From an uncultured Roseobacter sp. (GTDB lineage: Bacteria; Pseudomonadota; Alphaproteobacteria; Rhodobacterales; Rhodobacteraceae), in NCBI RefSeq assembly GCF_947495275.1, contig NZ_CANLYL010000001.1, positions 248,001 through 312,000 on the forward strand: a stretch of DNA of 64,000 nt. The letters run 5' to 3'. Shown here piece by piece: positions 15,409 to 25,658 of this stretch (within the stretch, counting starts at the first letter, position 1; each line of letters starts with the position of its first letter). Both the position numbers and the translations under genes were made by a program. Under the pieces are notes generated by a model. It had not been told where the DNA came from and searched no databases. It worked only from the letters and a program-made list of their open reading frames with translations.

Positions 15409-15990
15409 GTGGACAGCTTTGACACTGGCAGATTGATCTACCTGATCCTGCTTGGCCTGATGGTGGTCGGCTGGTTTTTCGCGCAATCACGTCAGTCGAT
15501 GAACAAGACCCTGCAGCACGCGGCGGTCTGGGGATTCATCTTTCTCGGGGCCATCGCTGCCTTCGGTCTGTGGGAGGACATCAGTAACACGGTGCGGCCT
15601 CAGCAGACGGTTTTTGAAGAACAAGGCAAGATCATCGTCCCCCGCAGCCCCGATGGCCATTACTACATCGCAGCCCGGGTCAACGGCGCACCGATTCAAT
15701 TTGTCCTCGACACCGGCGCGACTGAAATGGTGCTGACGCGCCGCGATGCGATGACCGCCGGTCTGACCCCTGACAGGTTGAATTTCTCTGGCCGCGCAAT
15801 GACCGCCAACGGAGAGGTTCGTACAGCACCCGTCCGGCTGGCGACCGTGACGCTTGGCCCTGTTACCGACGAAAACCTGACAGCGGTGGTAAATGAAGCC
15901 GAGATGTCCCACAGCCTTCTGGGCATGACCTACCTTCAGCGCTGGGGACGCATCGAGATCAGCAATGGTGAACTGGTGTTGACGCGCTGA
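15409..15990 (+). CDS. Retropepsin-like aspartic protease (TIGR02281 type)
   Basis: 193-residue protein with two N-terminal membrane helices (about residues 8-24 and 37-54) followed by a clan AA aspartic protease domain: FVLDTGATEMVLTR carries the catalytic Asp-Thr-Gly, and HSLLGMTYLQRW is the second conserved segment. One protease copy per chain implies a homodimer. The GTG start at 15409 has AAGGAG six nt upstream. The substrate is unknown; the domain probably faces the periplasm. Confidence 0.82.
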   Translation: MDSFDTGRLIYLILLGLMVVGWFFAQSRQSMNKTLQHAAVWGFIFLGAIAAFGLWEDISNTVRPQQTVFEEQGKIIVPRSPDGHYYIAARVNGAPIQFVLDTGATEMVLTRRDAMTAGLTPDRLNFSGRAMTANGEVRTAPVRLATVTLGPVTDENLTAVVNEAEMSHSLLGMTYLQRWGRIEISNGELVLTR

Positions 15991-16011
15991 GCACGCGGGA
16001 CGTCACCTGTG

Positions 16012-16470
16012 TCAGGTTTCGGCCTTTTTCTCCCAACGACCCGATTCCTCGGACCAATACTGCGCCGACGCCCCTGATGACTTGAGGTTTTTCCACTGCG
16101 ATCGTGCCAGGTCCAATGCGACGGGATCATTGCCGTCAAAAAGCACACATACCCGATCCATGCTCTCCAGATCCTGATCGACGAGTGCCGCCCCATCGAC
16201 CGTCATCAGGCAGGTCGCGCCATTGGGTGCCTGGGTTCCGGTCGTCAGCAAGACCGGTTGCATGGCTTCATGGGCCTCACCCGCCAGTCCATGCGGCAGG
16301 AACCCATCATCCGCGCCTTGCCACAGTTTTTCGTCAAGCCAGCCCATCCGCCCCAGATCGGTTCCGCGCACAACAACCCGCATTCCGGCACCTGTTGCCT
16401 TGCCCAGAAGCATGGCCAGGGTGTCTTCCATCGGTCGGCGGGTCAGATGGTAAAAAAGCGCGCTTCCCAC
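16012..16470 (-). CDS. holC: DNA polymerase III chi subunit
   Basis: 152-residue HolC-like protein. Chi links the clamp loader to single-strand-binding protein in the replisome. Typical features are the N-terminal FYHLTRRPMEDTLAMLL and the C-terminal segment around VCVLFDGNDPVALDLARSQWK. It faces the lptF operon divergently. In many relatives a leucyl aminopeptidase gene (pepA) sits beside holC; it is not found in this window. Confidence 0.85.
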   Translation of the reverse strand: MGSALFYHLTRRPMEDTLAMLLGKATGAGMRVVVRGTDLGRMGWLDEKLWQGADDGFLPHGLAGEAHEAMQPVLLTTGTQAPNGATCLMTVDGAALVDQDLESMDRVCVLFDGNDPVALDLARSQWKNLKSSGASAQYWSEESGRWEKKAET

Positions 16471-16608
16471 GATCAGACCTCCCTACGTTGGCTCGCGATG
16501 GAAAAGACCTAACGCGCGCTTCCGCCAATGACCAGATAGCAGTTTTCGAGCGCCCCTTATTGGTCTATCGTCCTCCTACAGGCAACGACCATTCTGAAGG
16601 GGACAGAG

Positions 16609-17745
16609 GTGAGCAAAATCGACAGATACGTCCTGTCGCAACTGCTGATTCTATTTGGATTCTTTTCGTTGGTGCTCGTTGCCGTTTTCTGGATCAATCG
16701 CGCGGTTGTGCTCTTTGACCGTCTGATCAGCGACGGACAATCAGCGCTGGTCTTTCTGGAATTCACAGCGCTCGGATTGCCCAAACTGATCACTACAGTG
16801 CTGCCCATCGCCGCCTTTTGCGCTGCGGTTTATGTCACTAACCGCCTCAACAACGAGAGCGAATTGACGGTGATGCAGGCGACCGGATCGGGGCCGTTTC
16901 GACTGGCGCGACCTTTCTTTGTATTTGGCGTCATCGTGTTTCTGCTGGCCTCGATCCTGAATCACATTCTGTTACCACTGGCCCTGGAACAACTCAGCGA
17001 CCGGGAAGCCGAAATATCGCAGAATGCCACGTCACGCCTGTTGACCGAAGGGGCCTTCCTGCACCCTTCCCCATCGGTTACCTTTTACGCCCGCGAGATC
17101 AGCGAGGATGGGGTTCTGCATGATGTCTTCCTCTCGGATAGGCGCAATGCCGACGAAGGCGTCATCTATACGGCCTCCGAAGCCTATCTCATTCGCAAAC
17201 AGGATTTGACCACACTCATCATGGTGGATGGAACGGCGCAGCGGCTCGCCACGGATGACAACCGTCTGTCGACCGCGGAGTTCCGGGATTTCTCTTTTGA
17301 TATCAGCTCTCTCATCCGCAATGATGCGTCAAATAACCTGACAGTCCGCAACATGATCACACCACAGCTTCTCTCGCCTTTCGATCGCCTGTCGCGGCTC
17401 ACCAACCAAAGCCCCGGTGAAATAGCAGAAGAGTTTCACTCCCGTTTCGCCGAGCCCATGTTTTGCATCGTGGCTGCCATGATCGGTTTCACAACGCTGC
17501 TGATCGGGGGATATTCTCGGTTTGGCGTTTGGCGCGAAGTTGTCGTGGCTTTTGGATTGCTGCTGCTGATCAACGGCGCACGATCAACCCTGCAAAACCC
17601 GGTGAGGAATGATCCGGAGCTTTGGCCGCTCCTGTATTTGCCGGTGCTCTTCGGGACGCTGCTGGCGGTTGGTATGTTGTGGTATGTCGCGAGCCCCAAA
17701 TGGCAACGTCGGGCGCCGGGCAAGTTGCAGGAGAGCCCTTCGTGA
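16609..17745 (+). CDS. lptF: LPS export ABC transporter permease LptF
   Basis: 378-residue inner-membrane permease with three helices at each end and a periplasmic beta-jellyroll between them. It extracts lipopolysaccharide together with LptG and LptB and passes it to the LptC/A bridge. The N-terminus SKIDRYVLSQLL and the C-terminal helices near EPMFCIVAAMIGFTTLL are family-typical. The start is GTG at 16609 after GGGGACAGAG. It overlaps lptG by 4 bp (GTGA) and is first in lptF-lptG-lptD-surA-pdxA-rsmA. Confidence 0.93.
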   Translation: MSKIDRYVLSQLLILFGFFSLVLVAVFWINRAVVLFDRLISDGQSALVFLEFTALGLPKLITTVLPIAAFCAAVYVTNRLNNESELTVMQATGSGPFRLARPFFVFGVIVFLLASILNHILLPLALEQLSDREAEISQNATSRLLTEGAFLHPSPSVTFYAREISEDGVLHDVFLSDRRNADEGVIYTASEAYLIRKQDLTTLIMVDGTAQRLATDDNRLSTAEFRDFSFDISSLIRNDASNNLTVRNMITPQLLSPFDRLSRLTNQSPGEIAEEFHSRFAEPMFCIVAAMIGFTTLLIGGYSRFGVWREVVVAFGLLLLINGARSTLQNPVRNDPELWPLLYLPVLFGTLLAVGMLWYVASPKWQRRAPGKLQESPS

Positions 17746-18839
17746 TCCTGCACTTCTATTTCGCCCGCCGGTTCGCCATGAGTTTTCTGCTCCTGACGCT
17801 TGTTTTGTTTTCGCTTGTCGCACTTGTCGATCTTGTCGATCAGACACGGACATTTGGGGATTTGGATGTCAGCTTCGGCGCGATTGTCGGCCTGACGCTT
17901 CTGAACGCGCCCCAAACGGTAAATGAAATCCTGCCTCTGATCATCATTCTGGCGACAATTGCGCTTTTCGTCAGCCTTGCAAGGTCGTCTGAACTTGTTG
18001 CGACACGCGCGGCAGGGCGGTCAGCCCTGAAGGCGCTCGTCGCACCGGTTGCGGTGGCCATGACCATCGGCATTCTTGCGGTCACGATGCTCAATCCTAT
18101 CGTTGCGGGAACCTCGAAGAAATACAGCGAATTGGCAGAGAGCTACCGGACTGGCGGCGCTTCCACACTTTCGATTTCCGGCGAAGGTTTATGGCTGCGT
18201 CAGGGAGGCGATGACGGGCAATCGGTGATCCGTGCGTGGCGATCAAATGCCGACGCCTCGGTGCTCTATGATGTCACGTTCCTGAGCTACGCGCCCGGTC
18301 GTGGGCCGATCCAGCGGGTCTCGGCAAACAGCGCATCGCTACAAGCCGGCGGCTGGCTCCTGCGCAAAGCCAAGCTTTGGCCTCTAGGCCCCGGCGTGAA
18401 CGCAGAGGCCAAAGCAGAATACCATGATGAATATGTCATTCCGACAACATTGACCCTGGAACGCATTCGCGAGAGTTTCGGACGTCCCAGTTCGATTTCG
18501 ATCTGGAAACTGCCCACGTTCATCGAACAACTTGACCAGGCGGGCTTTTCATCCCGTTTGCATCGCGTCTGGTTTCAGTCCGAACTGGCGCGCCCGCTGT
18601 TTTTGATGTCCATGGTTCTGGTTGCGAGCGCCTTTACCATGCGGCATACCCGATTTGGGGGGACCGGCGTTGCTGTGCTGGCCGCGGTGCTATTGGGGTT
18701 TGGTTTGTATTTCATTCGCAGCTTTGCGCAGATTCTCGGCGAAAACGGGCAGATACCGATATACCTCGCGGCCTGGATGCCACCCGTGGCGGCAATTCTG
18801 CTGGCACTTGGTTTGCTCTTGCACGCAGAGGACGGCTGA
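17742..18839 (+). CDS. lptG: LPS export ABC transporter permease LptG
   Basis: 365-residue partner of LptF with the same layout: helices at about residues 10-30, 45-65 and 95-115, a periplasmic domain, then three helices to the end. A GTG start at 17742 within the GTGA overlap is chosen because GGAG lies about ten nt upstream and the family begins near ILHFYFARRF; the longer upstream frame lies inside lptF. Confidence 0.93.
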   Translation: MILHFYFARRFAMSFLLLTLVLFSLVALVDLVDQTRTFGDLDVSFGAIVGLTLLNAPQTVNEILPLIIILATIALFVSLARSSELVATRAAGRSALKALVAPVAVAMTIGILAVTMLNPIVAGTSKKYSELAESYRTGGASTLSISGEGLWLRQGGDDGQSVIRAWRSNADASVLYDVTFLSYAPGRGPIQRVSANSASLQAGGWLLRKAKLWPLGPGVNAEAKAEYHDEYVIPTTLTLERIRESFGRPSSISIWKLPTFIEQLDQAGFSSRLHRVWFQSELARPLFLMSMVLVASAFTMRHTRFGGTGVAVLAAVLLGFGLYFIRSFAQILGENGQIPIYLAAWMPPVAAILLALGLLLHAEDG

Positions 18840-18842
18840 GAC

Positions 18843-20963
18843 GTGAGACGCGCCCTCCTGATTTGCCTCCTTTTCCTGCACCCGGGAGTCGTCTGGGCGC
18901 AGGATCCTCCCGCTGATCCTGCCATTCTTATTGCCAATGAGATTTTCATAACTGCCGAACGCGTGCTGGTTGCGCGCGGAAATGTAGAAGCTTTTCAGGG
19001 CACCACGCGACTGACGGCTTCGGAAATTCGATATGATCGCAGCAAAGGTGCCCTGACGATCACTGGCCCGATCACCATGCAGGATGGTGAAAACATCACA
19101 GTGCTGGCGTCTGCCGCAGAACTGGACGCCAATCTCAGGACCGGACTGCTAACCGGGGCCCGGATGATCCTGAATGATCAGTTGCAACTGGCAGCAGTGC
19201 AGATTCAGCGCACCAATGAACGCTACAGTCAGCTTTACAAAACCGCCGTGACCTCTTGCCAAATATGCGACGACGGTCGGCCACCGCTCTGGCAAATCAG
19301 GGCAAAGCGCATCATTCATGACAAGGAAGAAAGGCAGCTATACTTCGATGGCGCCCAATTTTTGATCCGCGACGTTCCGGTGCTATACATCCCGCAACTA
19401 CGCCTGCCTGATCCGTCCGTGGACCGCGCAACCGGGTTCCTCATACCATCATTGCGCACCAACTCACGATTGGGAACTGGCATCAAGATTCCCTACTTCA
19501 TCCGCCTTGCAGATGATCGCGACATCACGGTCACGCCTTATATATCGACACGTACGCGCACGCTGGAACTGCGCTACCGACAGGCCTATGTGAACGGGCG
19601 TATCCAGTTCGACGGCGCCATCAGCCGCGACGATGTCCGATCCGGTGAGACCCGTGGTTACGTCTTTGGCAGCGGCGCCTTCAATCTGCAAAATGACTTC
19701 AGGCTGCAATTCGACATCGAAATTACCACGGACAATGCCTACCTCGTGGACTACGGGTATTCCGGAAAAGACAGGCTCGACAGCGCGATATCCGTTACCC
19801 GCGCGCGGCGCGATGAATTTATCGGTTTCGGGGTCACGGCCTTCAAATCGCTACGGGATGGCGACATCAATGCCAATCTGCCAACCATTGTAGGCGACGC
19901 GGTCTATCAGAAACGGCTGTTTCCAAAAGCCCTGGGCGGAGAGTTGCGTTTGGGTGCGAACGCGCACAGCCACTATCGCTATTCTGATGTCGATATCATT
20001 GGACGAGATGTGTCCCGTCTCAGCGCTGAGGCAGATTGGTTACGCAGCTGGACCTTGCCCGCAGGCATTCGCGCAGATGTCACCATTGGCGCGACCGCCG
20101 ATGTTTTCAACATCACCCAGGACAGCACCGTGCGGCAAACACAAACACAGCTCAGCCCCCACGGCGCAATTGCATTTCGCTTTCCGATGACCCGAAACGA
20201 TCCCGGTGGCGTCACCCAGTTTCTGGAGCCAATCGTGCAGTTGGCATGGGTGGGTGGTGATCGGGTCAACGTGCCAAACGAAGAAAGCACGCGGGTTGAA
20301 TTTGATGGCGGCAATCTCGTGTCGCTCTCGCGCTTTCCCGAGACAGATCGCCGCGAACGGGGGCGGTCGGCTGCAATCGGAGTCAATTGGGCACGCTTTG
20401 ATCCGCAGGGCTATGAAACCTCACTGACCCTCGGTCAGGTCTTGCGCGAAGAAGCGGATGAGGATTTTACACTGACATCCGGATTGCAAGGCATCTCCTC
20501 GAACTTTCTGGTGGCCGGACAATTCAAGTCTCCGGAAGGCTGGGCCATCACCGCCCGGTCGCTGTTCGATGACAGCTTCAATTTTGCCAAAGCGGAAATC
20601 AGGGGCGACTATTCGGGCCAACGTACGCGATTGGGCGGCAGCTATGTCTGGCTGACCCAGGATCTCGAAGAAGACCGCTTGGAAAACCTTGCCGAAATCG
20701 CGCTCGATGGGTCCTACCGCGTTGACCGCCATTGGACCGCTAACGCTGACTGGCGGTACGATCTGACGCTTGATCGCGCCGCCAGCGCCGGGATCGGGTT
20801 CACATATAATAACGAATGTGTATCAGTCGCGTTTTCGGTTGACCGGCGCTATACAAATTCGTCAAGCCTTGCACCGTCGACAACTTTGGGCTTATCCATC
20901 GGGTTACGCGGCTTCTCGGCACAAAAAGGCACCGACAGCTACAAAAGAACATGCGGGAAATGA
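18843..20963 (+). CDS. lptD: LPS assembly outer-membrane protein LptD
   Basis: 706-residue outer-membrane beta-barrel that inserts LPS into the outer leaflet with LptE. A signal peptide (residues 1-20, ending VWA-Q) is followed by an OstA-type jellyroll near residues 35-130 (GNVEAFQGTTRLTA) and then the barrel. Cysteines near 138, 141, 659 and 704 could make the disulphides known from LptD, although their placement differs from E. coli. The GTG start is 3 nt after the lptG stop. Its end overlaps the surA start region. Confidence 0.92.
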   Translation: MRRALLICLLFLHPGVVWAQDPPADPAILIANEIFITAERVLVARGNVEAFQGTTRLTASEIRYDRSKGALTITGPITMQDGENITVLASAAELDANLRTGLLTGARMILNDQLQLAAVQIQRTNERYSQLYKTAVTSCQICDDGRPPLWQIRAKRIIHDKEERQLYFDGAQFLIRDVPVLYIPQLRLPDPSVDRATGFLIPSLRTNSRLGTGIKIPYFIRLADDRDITVTPYISTRTRTLELRYRQAYVNGRIQFDGAISRDDVRSGETRGYVFGSGAFNLQNDFRLQFDIEITTDNAYLVDYGYSGKDRLDSAISVTRARRDEFIGFGVTAFKSLRDGDINANLPTIVGDAVYQKRLFPKALGGELRLGANAHSHYRYSDVDIIGRDVSRLSAEADWLRSWTLPAGIRADVTIGATADVFNITQDSTVRQTQTQLSPHGAIAFRFPMTRNDPGGVTQFLEPIVQLAWVGGDRVNVPNEESTRVEFDGGNLVSLSRFPETDRRERGRSAAIGVNWARFDPQGYETSLTLGQVLREEADEDFTLTSGLQGISSNFLVAGQFKSPEGWAITARSLFDDSFNFAKAEIRGDYSGQRTRLGGSYVWLTQDLEEDRLENLAEIALDGSYRVDRHWTANADWRYDLTLDRAASAGIGFTYNNECVSVAFSVDRRYTNSSSLAPSTTLGLSIGLRGFSAQKGTDSYKRTCGK

Positions 20964-22189
20964 GAACAATGCGCGCATCGAGCAAATTTGGAACGGCCAT
21001 TTGCCTTATAATGGGTCTGGCATTGGGCAAACCGGCGTTGGCGCAGGGTCTGTTTGATCCCGTGATTCTGGTCAATGATGACGTTGTGACCGAATACGAA
21101 GTAGAGCAGCGCGAGCTGTTCCTGCGTCTGCTCAACGCCCCCGGCGCTAACCGCGAAGCCGTTATCGAAAGTCTCGTTGATGAAAGGTTGCGGGCGCAGG
21201 CCGTTGAGGCTTCGGGTCTGGAGCTAACACCAGAAGGCATCGAGACCGGGCTTGAGGAATTCGCCGCCCGCGCCAATATGAACAAGGATGAGTTCATCTC
21301 CGCCCTGCAAGACAGTGGCGTCTCCGAAGAGAGTTTTCGTGACTTCGTGGAAGTGGGCATTGCCTGGCGTGATCTGATCGCGGCGCGCTTTGGGGGACGG
21401 GTACAGGTATCAGAAGACGAGATCGACAATGCCCTCGGCTCAGCCGGTGGCACCAGCGGGATTCGCGTTTTGGTGTCAGAAATCATCATTCCGGCGCCCC
21501 CCGAAAACCGCGATGAAGTCGAAGAAATCGCAAAATTGATTGCAGCGTCCGAATCCGAGGGACAGTTTTCCGAATTCGCCAGGGAATACTCGGCAACCGC
21601 GTCGCGCGATGCCGGGGGCCGCCTGCCCTGGCAGGAGCTCTCCAAACTACCCCCCGTCTTGCGGCCCTTGATCCTGGCGCTTGCACCGGGTGAGGTGACA
21701 GATCCGATTTCCATCCCCGAAGCCGTGGCGCTTTTTCAGCTGAGAGCAATCGAGGAGACAGGCGCACCGACACGTGAATATGCCGCCATTGAATACGCGG
21801 CCTACTACATCCCCGGCGGTCGGACGGACGCCGCACTATCGAAGGCCGCGAAGCTGCGGGAAGACGTCGATGTCTGCGACGACCTCTACGGGATTGCACA
21901 GGGTCAGCCTGAGGAGGTTCTGGAACGCGGCACCAAAACACCTTCCGAGATTCCGCAGGACATCGCCATTGAACTCAGCAAACTGGACCCCAATGAAATC
22001 TCCACGGCGCTGACACGGGCCAATGGAGAGACATTGGTTTTTCTGATGCTCTGTGGTCGGACATCGGCTGTGAATGAGGAAGTCGCCCGCGAAGATGTGG
22101 CCAATGCCCTGCGCTCAAGTCGCCTCAATGCCTATGCCGACAGCCTGCTGGACCAACTACGCGCCGATGCCCGTATCGTAGACCCATGA
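20951..22189 (+). CDS. surA: Periplasmic chaperone / peptidyl-prolyl isomerase SurA
   Basis: 412-residue SurA-like protein with a signal peptide (ending near ALA-Q), a SurA N-terminal helical domain and one parvulin-type domain around residues 175-280 (LVSEIIIPAPPE, ARDAGGRLPW-like segment). E. coli SurA has two parvulin domains; one recognisable domain is common in this group. It helps fold outer-membrane proteins such as LptD, encoded just upstream. Three in-frame ATG codons (20951, 20960, 20969) are possible and none has a strong ribosome site, so coupling to lptD is likely. Confidence 0.88.
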   Translation: MREMRTMRASSKFGTAICLIMGLALGKPALAQGLFDPVILVNDDVVTEYEVEQRELFLRLLNAPGANREAVIESLVDERLRAQAVEASGLELTPEGIETGLEEFAARANMNKDEFISALQDSGVSEESFRDFVEVGIAWRDLIAARFGGRVQVSEDEIDNALGSAGGTSGIRVLVSEIIIPAPPENRDEVEEIAKLIAASESEGQFSEFAREYSATASRDAGGRLPWQELSKLPPVLRPLILALAPGEVTDPISIPEAVALFQLRAIEETGAPTREYAAIEYAAYYIPGGRTDAALSKAAKLREDVDVCDDLYGIAQGQPEEVLERGTKTPSEIPQDIAIELSKLDPNEISTALTRANGETLVFLMLCGRTSAVNEEVAREDVANALRSSRLNAYADSLLDQLRADARIVDP

Positions 22190-23160
22190 CCGGTGCCGCA
22201 GCGCCCGTTGTCATCACCTGCGGAGAACCTGCGGGCATAGGTCCCGAAATCGCAGCAAAGGCATGGGCTGCGCTGAAGGGGCAGGTTCCCATGGTCTGGA
22301 TGGGTGACCCAAGACATCTGCCTGACCATTTCCCTCATCAGATCATCGACGATCCGTCGCAGGCCAGGCGGGTCGGTCACAGCGCCCTGCCCGTTCTGGC
22401 CCAGGAGTTTGCGCAACCGGCAATCCCGGGCAAGCCTGATCCTGCGAATGCGCAAGGCGTGATTGACGTGATTGCCAAGGCTGTCAGACTGGTCGGGTCC
22501 GGCGATGCGGTGGCGATCTGCACTGCGCCCATTCACAAAAAAGCACTGATCGATGGCGCGGCATTCCAGTATCCCGGTCACACCGAATATCTGGCCGCAC
22601 TGGCAGGTGGCGCACGGGCCGTGATGATGCTGGCCTCCGACCAATTGCGTGTGGTGCCCGCGACAATTCACATTGCTCTGGAGGATGTTCCATCCACGCT
22701 GACCCCCGAACTTTTGCGTGAAACCATCGAGATCACGGCCACAGCGTTACGCACCCAATTCAAGATTGACCCGCCGCGGATTGCGATCGCCGGGCTGAAC
22801 CCCCATGCCGGTGAAAGCGGTGCCATGGGGCGTCAGGAGCAGATCTGGATCATGGATCTGGTTGCTGAAATGCAGGGTGAAGGGTTTGATTTGCAGGGCC
22901 CTTTGCCTGCCGACACCATGTTTCATGCCGCAGCACGGGCCCGCTATGACGCGGCAATTGCGATGTATCACGATCAGGCGCTGATCCCGATCAAGACATT
23001 GGATTTTGACCGCGGGGTAAATGTGACCCTGGGGTTGCCTTTTGTGCGGACCTCACCGGATCACGGGACAGCTTTCGATATTGCCGGTCGGGGTGTCGCT
23101 AATGCGACCAGCATGATCGAGGCCATCAAGCTTGCGGCCAAACTGGCGGGAATGCCCTAA
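22186..23160 (+). CDS. pdxA: 4-hydroxythreonine-4-phosphate dehydrogenase
   Basis: 324-residue NAD-dependent enzyme of pyridoxal 5'-phosphate synthesis, acting before PdxJ. Family motifs: TCGEPAGIGPEI at the N-terminus, YPGHTEYLA, MYHDQALIPIK and RTSPDHGTAFDIAG, whose histidines bind the metal. It overlaps surA by 4 bp (ATGA). The surA-pdxA-rsmA order is conserved across proteobacteria. Confidence 0.95.
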   Translation: MTGAAAPVVITCGEPAGIGPEIAAKAWAALKGQVPMVWMGDPRHLPDHFPHQIIDDPSQARRVGHSALPVLAQEFAQPAIPGKPDPANAQGVIDVIAKAVRLVGSGDAVAICTAPIHKKALIDGAAFQYPGHTEYLAALAGGARAVMMLASDQLRVVPATIHIALEDVPSTLTPELLRETIEITATALRTQFKIDPPRIAIAGLNPHAGESGAMGRQEQIWIMDLVAEMQGEGFDLQGPLPADTMFHAAARARYDAAIAMYHDQALIPIKTLDFDRGVNVTLGLPFVRTSPDHGTAFDIAGRGVANATSMIEAIKLAAKLAGMP

Positions 23161-23163
23161 GGG

Positions 23164-24006
23164 ATGGCGAAGATCGACACCCTTCCCCCGCTGCGCGAAG
23201 TGATCCGCACGCACGATCTGCACGCGCGCAAATCAATGGGTCAGAATTTCCTTCTGGACCTGAACCTCACGGCGAAAATCGCGCGGCAGGCCGGTGATCT
23301 GACCGGTTGCGATATTCTCGAAATCGGGCCCGGCCCCGGGGGGCTGACACGCGGGCTTTTATCTGAAGGCGCGCGTCACGTCCTGGCCATAGAGAAGGAC
23401 GCGCGCTGCCTGCCCGCTCTTGCCGAGATTGCGCAGGCTTACGGAGACCGCCTGACCGTCATCGAAGGTGACGCGCTTGAGATTGATCCCCTCGCCCATC
23501 TGACGCCGCCCATTAGGGTTGCGGCCAATCTTCCTTACAATGTGGGCACTGAATTGCTGGTACGCTGGCTGACCCCCAGCGCATGGCCGCCGTTCTGGCA
23601 GAGCCTGACATTGATGTTTCAACGCGAAGTGGCCGAACGCATTGTGGCCCGCCCCGGCAGCAAAGCCTATGGGCGCCTTGCCATACTGGCGCAATGGCGC
23701 GCGGACGCCCGCATCGTTTTGCAACTGCCCCCCGAAGCCTTCACGCCCCCGCCAAAGGTGTCGAGCAGCGTCGTCCATTTGAATGCGCTGGATGCGCCCC
23801 GTTACCCGGCCGACGCAAAGGTACTCAGCCGGGTGGTTGCCGCAGCCTTCAATCAACGTCGAAAAATGTTGCGCGCGGCTCTCAAGGGGACTGCGCCGGA
23901 TATCGAAGACCGGCTTATCGCCGCCGGCTTGAAACCCACCGATCGCGCCGAACAAATACCGCTGGAAGGGTTTTGCGCCCTTGCCCGAGAAATTGCCAAG
24001 ACCTGA
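23164..24006 (+). CDS. rsmA: 16S rRNA dimethyladenosine methyltransferase
   Basis: 280-residue RsmA/KsgA enzyme that dimethylates two adjacent adenosines near the 3' end of 16S rRNA. GQNFLLD, the SAM motif [14 protein letters not shown] and the catalytic [11 protein letters not shown] motif are all present. It starts 3 nt after pdxA and ends the operon. The DUF4167 gene converges 20 bp downstream. Confidence 0.96.
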   Translation: MAKIDTLPPLREVIRTHDLHARKSMGQNFLLDLNLTAKIARQAGDLTGCDILEIGPGPGGLTRGLLSEGARHVLAIEKDARCLPALAEIAQAYGDRLTVIEGDALEIDPLAHLTPPIRVAANLPYNVGTELLVRWLTPSAWPPFWQSLTLMFQREVAERIVARPGSKAYGRLAILAQWRADARIVLQLPPEAFTPPPKVSSSVVHLNALDAPRYPADAKVLSRVVAAAFNQRRKMLRAALKGTAPDIEDRLIAAGLKPTDRAEQIPLEGFCALAREIAKT

Positions 24007-24026
24007 AAACCAGGCCCGGGCTCATT

Positions 24027-24602
24027 TTACTCGGCGGCTTTCGGGGTGTCATCCCCACCGGTCGGCGCATCACCATCCGGAGCAGCATGAGAAGGTGCTG
24101 CGTCACTCTGTGCCTCGGGTTTTGGGCGTGGTTTTCGACGCGGCGACCGTTTGGGCTTTGGCTGGCTCTCGGGTGTTTCAACAAGATTGCTGTCACCTTC
24201 CTGCGGGGCCACATCACCCTCGGGTTGCGAATGCTGCTCTGCGGCTTGGCTCGCCTCGCGTTCCTGACGCTCCGCACGTTCACGATCCCGCTCGGCTTGC
24301 CGCTCACGGTTCTGACGTTCCTGTTCTTCACGACGCGCGTCAATCTCGCGCTGCGCTTCACTCAACAAACGGGTGTAGTGCTCCGCGTGCTGCTGAAAGT
24401 TCTCTGCCGCCACCCGGTCGTTGCTCAGCTGAGCATCACGCGCAAGCTGATTGTATTTTTCGATGATCTGCTGCGGTGTGCCACGCACCTTGCCTTCCGG
24501 GCCGGAACTGTCGAACACACGGTTAACAACATTGCCGCCTTGATTGCCTTGGGACCGGTTGCGGTTGCCCTTGGAACGGGAACGGGATCTCGATGATTTC
24601 AT
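24027..24602 (-). CDS. DUF4167 domain protein
   Basis: 191-residue protein. The N-terminus is Arg/Ser/Asn-rich (SRSRSKGNRNRSQG). The conserved DUF4167 segment lies at about residues 25-90 (VFDSSGPEGKVRGTPQQIIEKY). A long, highly charged coiled-coil-like Glu/Arg region follows, then a Pro-rich basic/acidic tail. The basic N-terminus suggests RNA binding, but function is unknown. prfA-prmC-DUF4167 is a familiar alphaproteobacterial order, and the gene lies 222 bp downstream of prmC. Confidence 0.85.
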   Translation of the reverse strand: MKSSRSRSRSKGNRNRSQGNQGGNVVNRVFDSSGPEGKVRGTPQQIIEKYNQLARDAQLSNDRVAAENFQQHAEHYTRLLSEAQREIDARREEQERQNRERQAERDRERAERQEREASQAAEQHSQPEGDVAPQEGDSNLVETPESQPKPKRSPRRKPRPKPEAQSDAAPSHAAPDGDAPTGGDDTPKAAE

Positions 24603-24824
24603 GAAGTTCGCTCAGCCTTCGTGCTGTGGATCGTAAGACCGGATGCGCTTTGCGCCGCTAGACTTCCGGGGTGTCGATATGTTGGGCATAACGCCGCGCG
24701 GGATCACCTGTTGGGGTATCCACCGCTGCAACATGGTTGAATAAGCACGCCATGCGTTTCGCTGCAAGAGGTAATACAAAATTTTCCACAGTTTTACTGA
24801 TTTTTCCTGCGATTTCAGGCGCAA
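24603..24824. other. Intergenic gap between prmC and the DUF4167 gene
   Basis: 222 bp that probably hold the DUF4167 promoter. A 70-codon minus-strand frame fills much of it, but it lacks a family match and reads like non-coding DNA. Nothing else recognised. Confidence 0.5.
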
Positions 24825-25658
24825 TCAGCCTGGTTTTGAGGCAGATACAACCCTGTCGTGTCCTCCAAGATCAGGGAGAATCGAAACCTCCCCCCAGCCT
24901 TGCGCAGTGAATATATCCCGGACACTTGGCCCTTGCTTCCAGCCAATTTCAACCATCACGCGACCTTGCGCCTTCAGATACCCCTGCGCCTCCGCAGCGA
25001 TCACCCGATAGGCCGACAGCCCGTCGTGTTCATCCGTCAACGCCAGTCGTGGCTCGTGATCGCGCAATTCCGGCTGCACCTCCTGCATCTCGGAAGCGGC
25101 GAGATAGGGCGGATTGGACACGATCAGATCATAGCGCCCGTCCACCGCGCCAAACCAGTCCGATTGCAGGATCACCGCACGCCCGGCCACATCGTGTCGC
25201 GCCGCATTGGCACTTGCGTGCAGGCAAGCCGCCTCCGATATATCTATACCAACCCCAGATGCATCCGTGCATTCGGCCAGCAATGTCACCAGAATACAGC
25301 CTGAGCCCACGCCCAGATCCAGCACCGTGTCAAAAGGTTCTGACAAGGCGGCCTCGACCAGCGTTTCGGTTTCAGGGCGCGGGTCCAGCACATCGCGGCT
25401 GATGTCAAAGGCCCGTCCGTAAAATTCCCGCGCGCCGATCAGTTGCGAGACAGGGACGCGCACCGCCCGCAGCGACACCAGATTGTCATAGCGCTCGGCA
25501 ATTTCCGGCGCGATGTCTTCGGGGGCAATCAGGGTAACCCGCGCCGCATCGACCGACGCCGCATGGGCCAACAGCACCCGCGCATCGCGTGCAGGATCAG
25601 GCACACCCGCCGCGCGCAGCCGTGCCATCGCGGCCACCATGGCCTCAGCCGCCGTCAC
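24825..25658 (-). CDS. prmC: Release factor glutamine methyltransferase
   Basis: 277-residue enzyme that methylates the Gln of the GGQ motif of release factors. An N-terminal helical domain precedes a Rossmann methyltransferase with [11 protein letters not shown] near 112-122 and the catalytic NPPY at 182-185. It overlaps prfA by 4 bp, so enzyme and substrate are made from one message. Confidence 0.95.
   Translation of the reverse strand: MTAAEAMVAAMARLRAAGVPDPARDARVLLAHAASVDAARVTLIAPEDIAPEIAERYDNLVSLRAVRVPVSQLIGAREFYGRAFDISRDVLDPRPETETLVEAALSEPFDTVLDLGVGSGCILVTLLAECTDASGVGIDISEAACLHASANAARHDVAGRAVILQSDWFGAVDGRYDLIVSNPPYLAASEMQEVQPELRDHEPRLALTDEHDGLSAYRVIAAEAQGYLKAQGRVMVEIGWKQGPSVRDIFTAQGWGEVSILPDLGGHDRVVSASKPG

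Noticed and set aside
24612-24824. 70-codon minus-strand frame between prmC and the DUF4167 gene
   Set aside because: It starts directly at the prmC stop, has no ribosome site or recognisable family, and its composition does not look coding.
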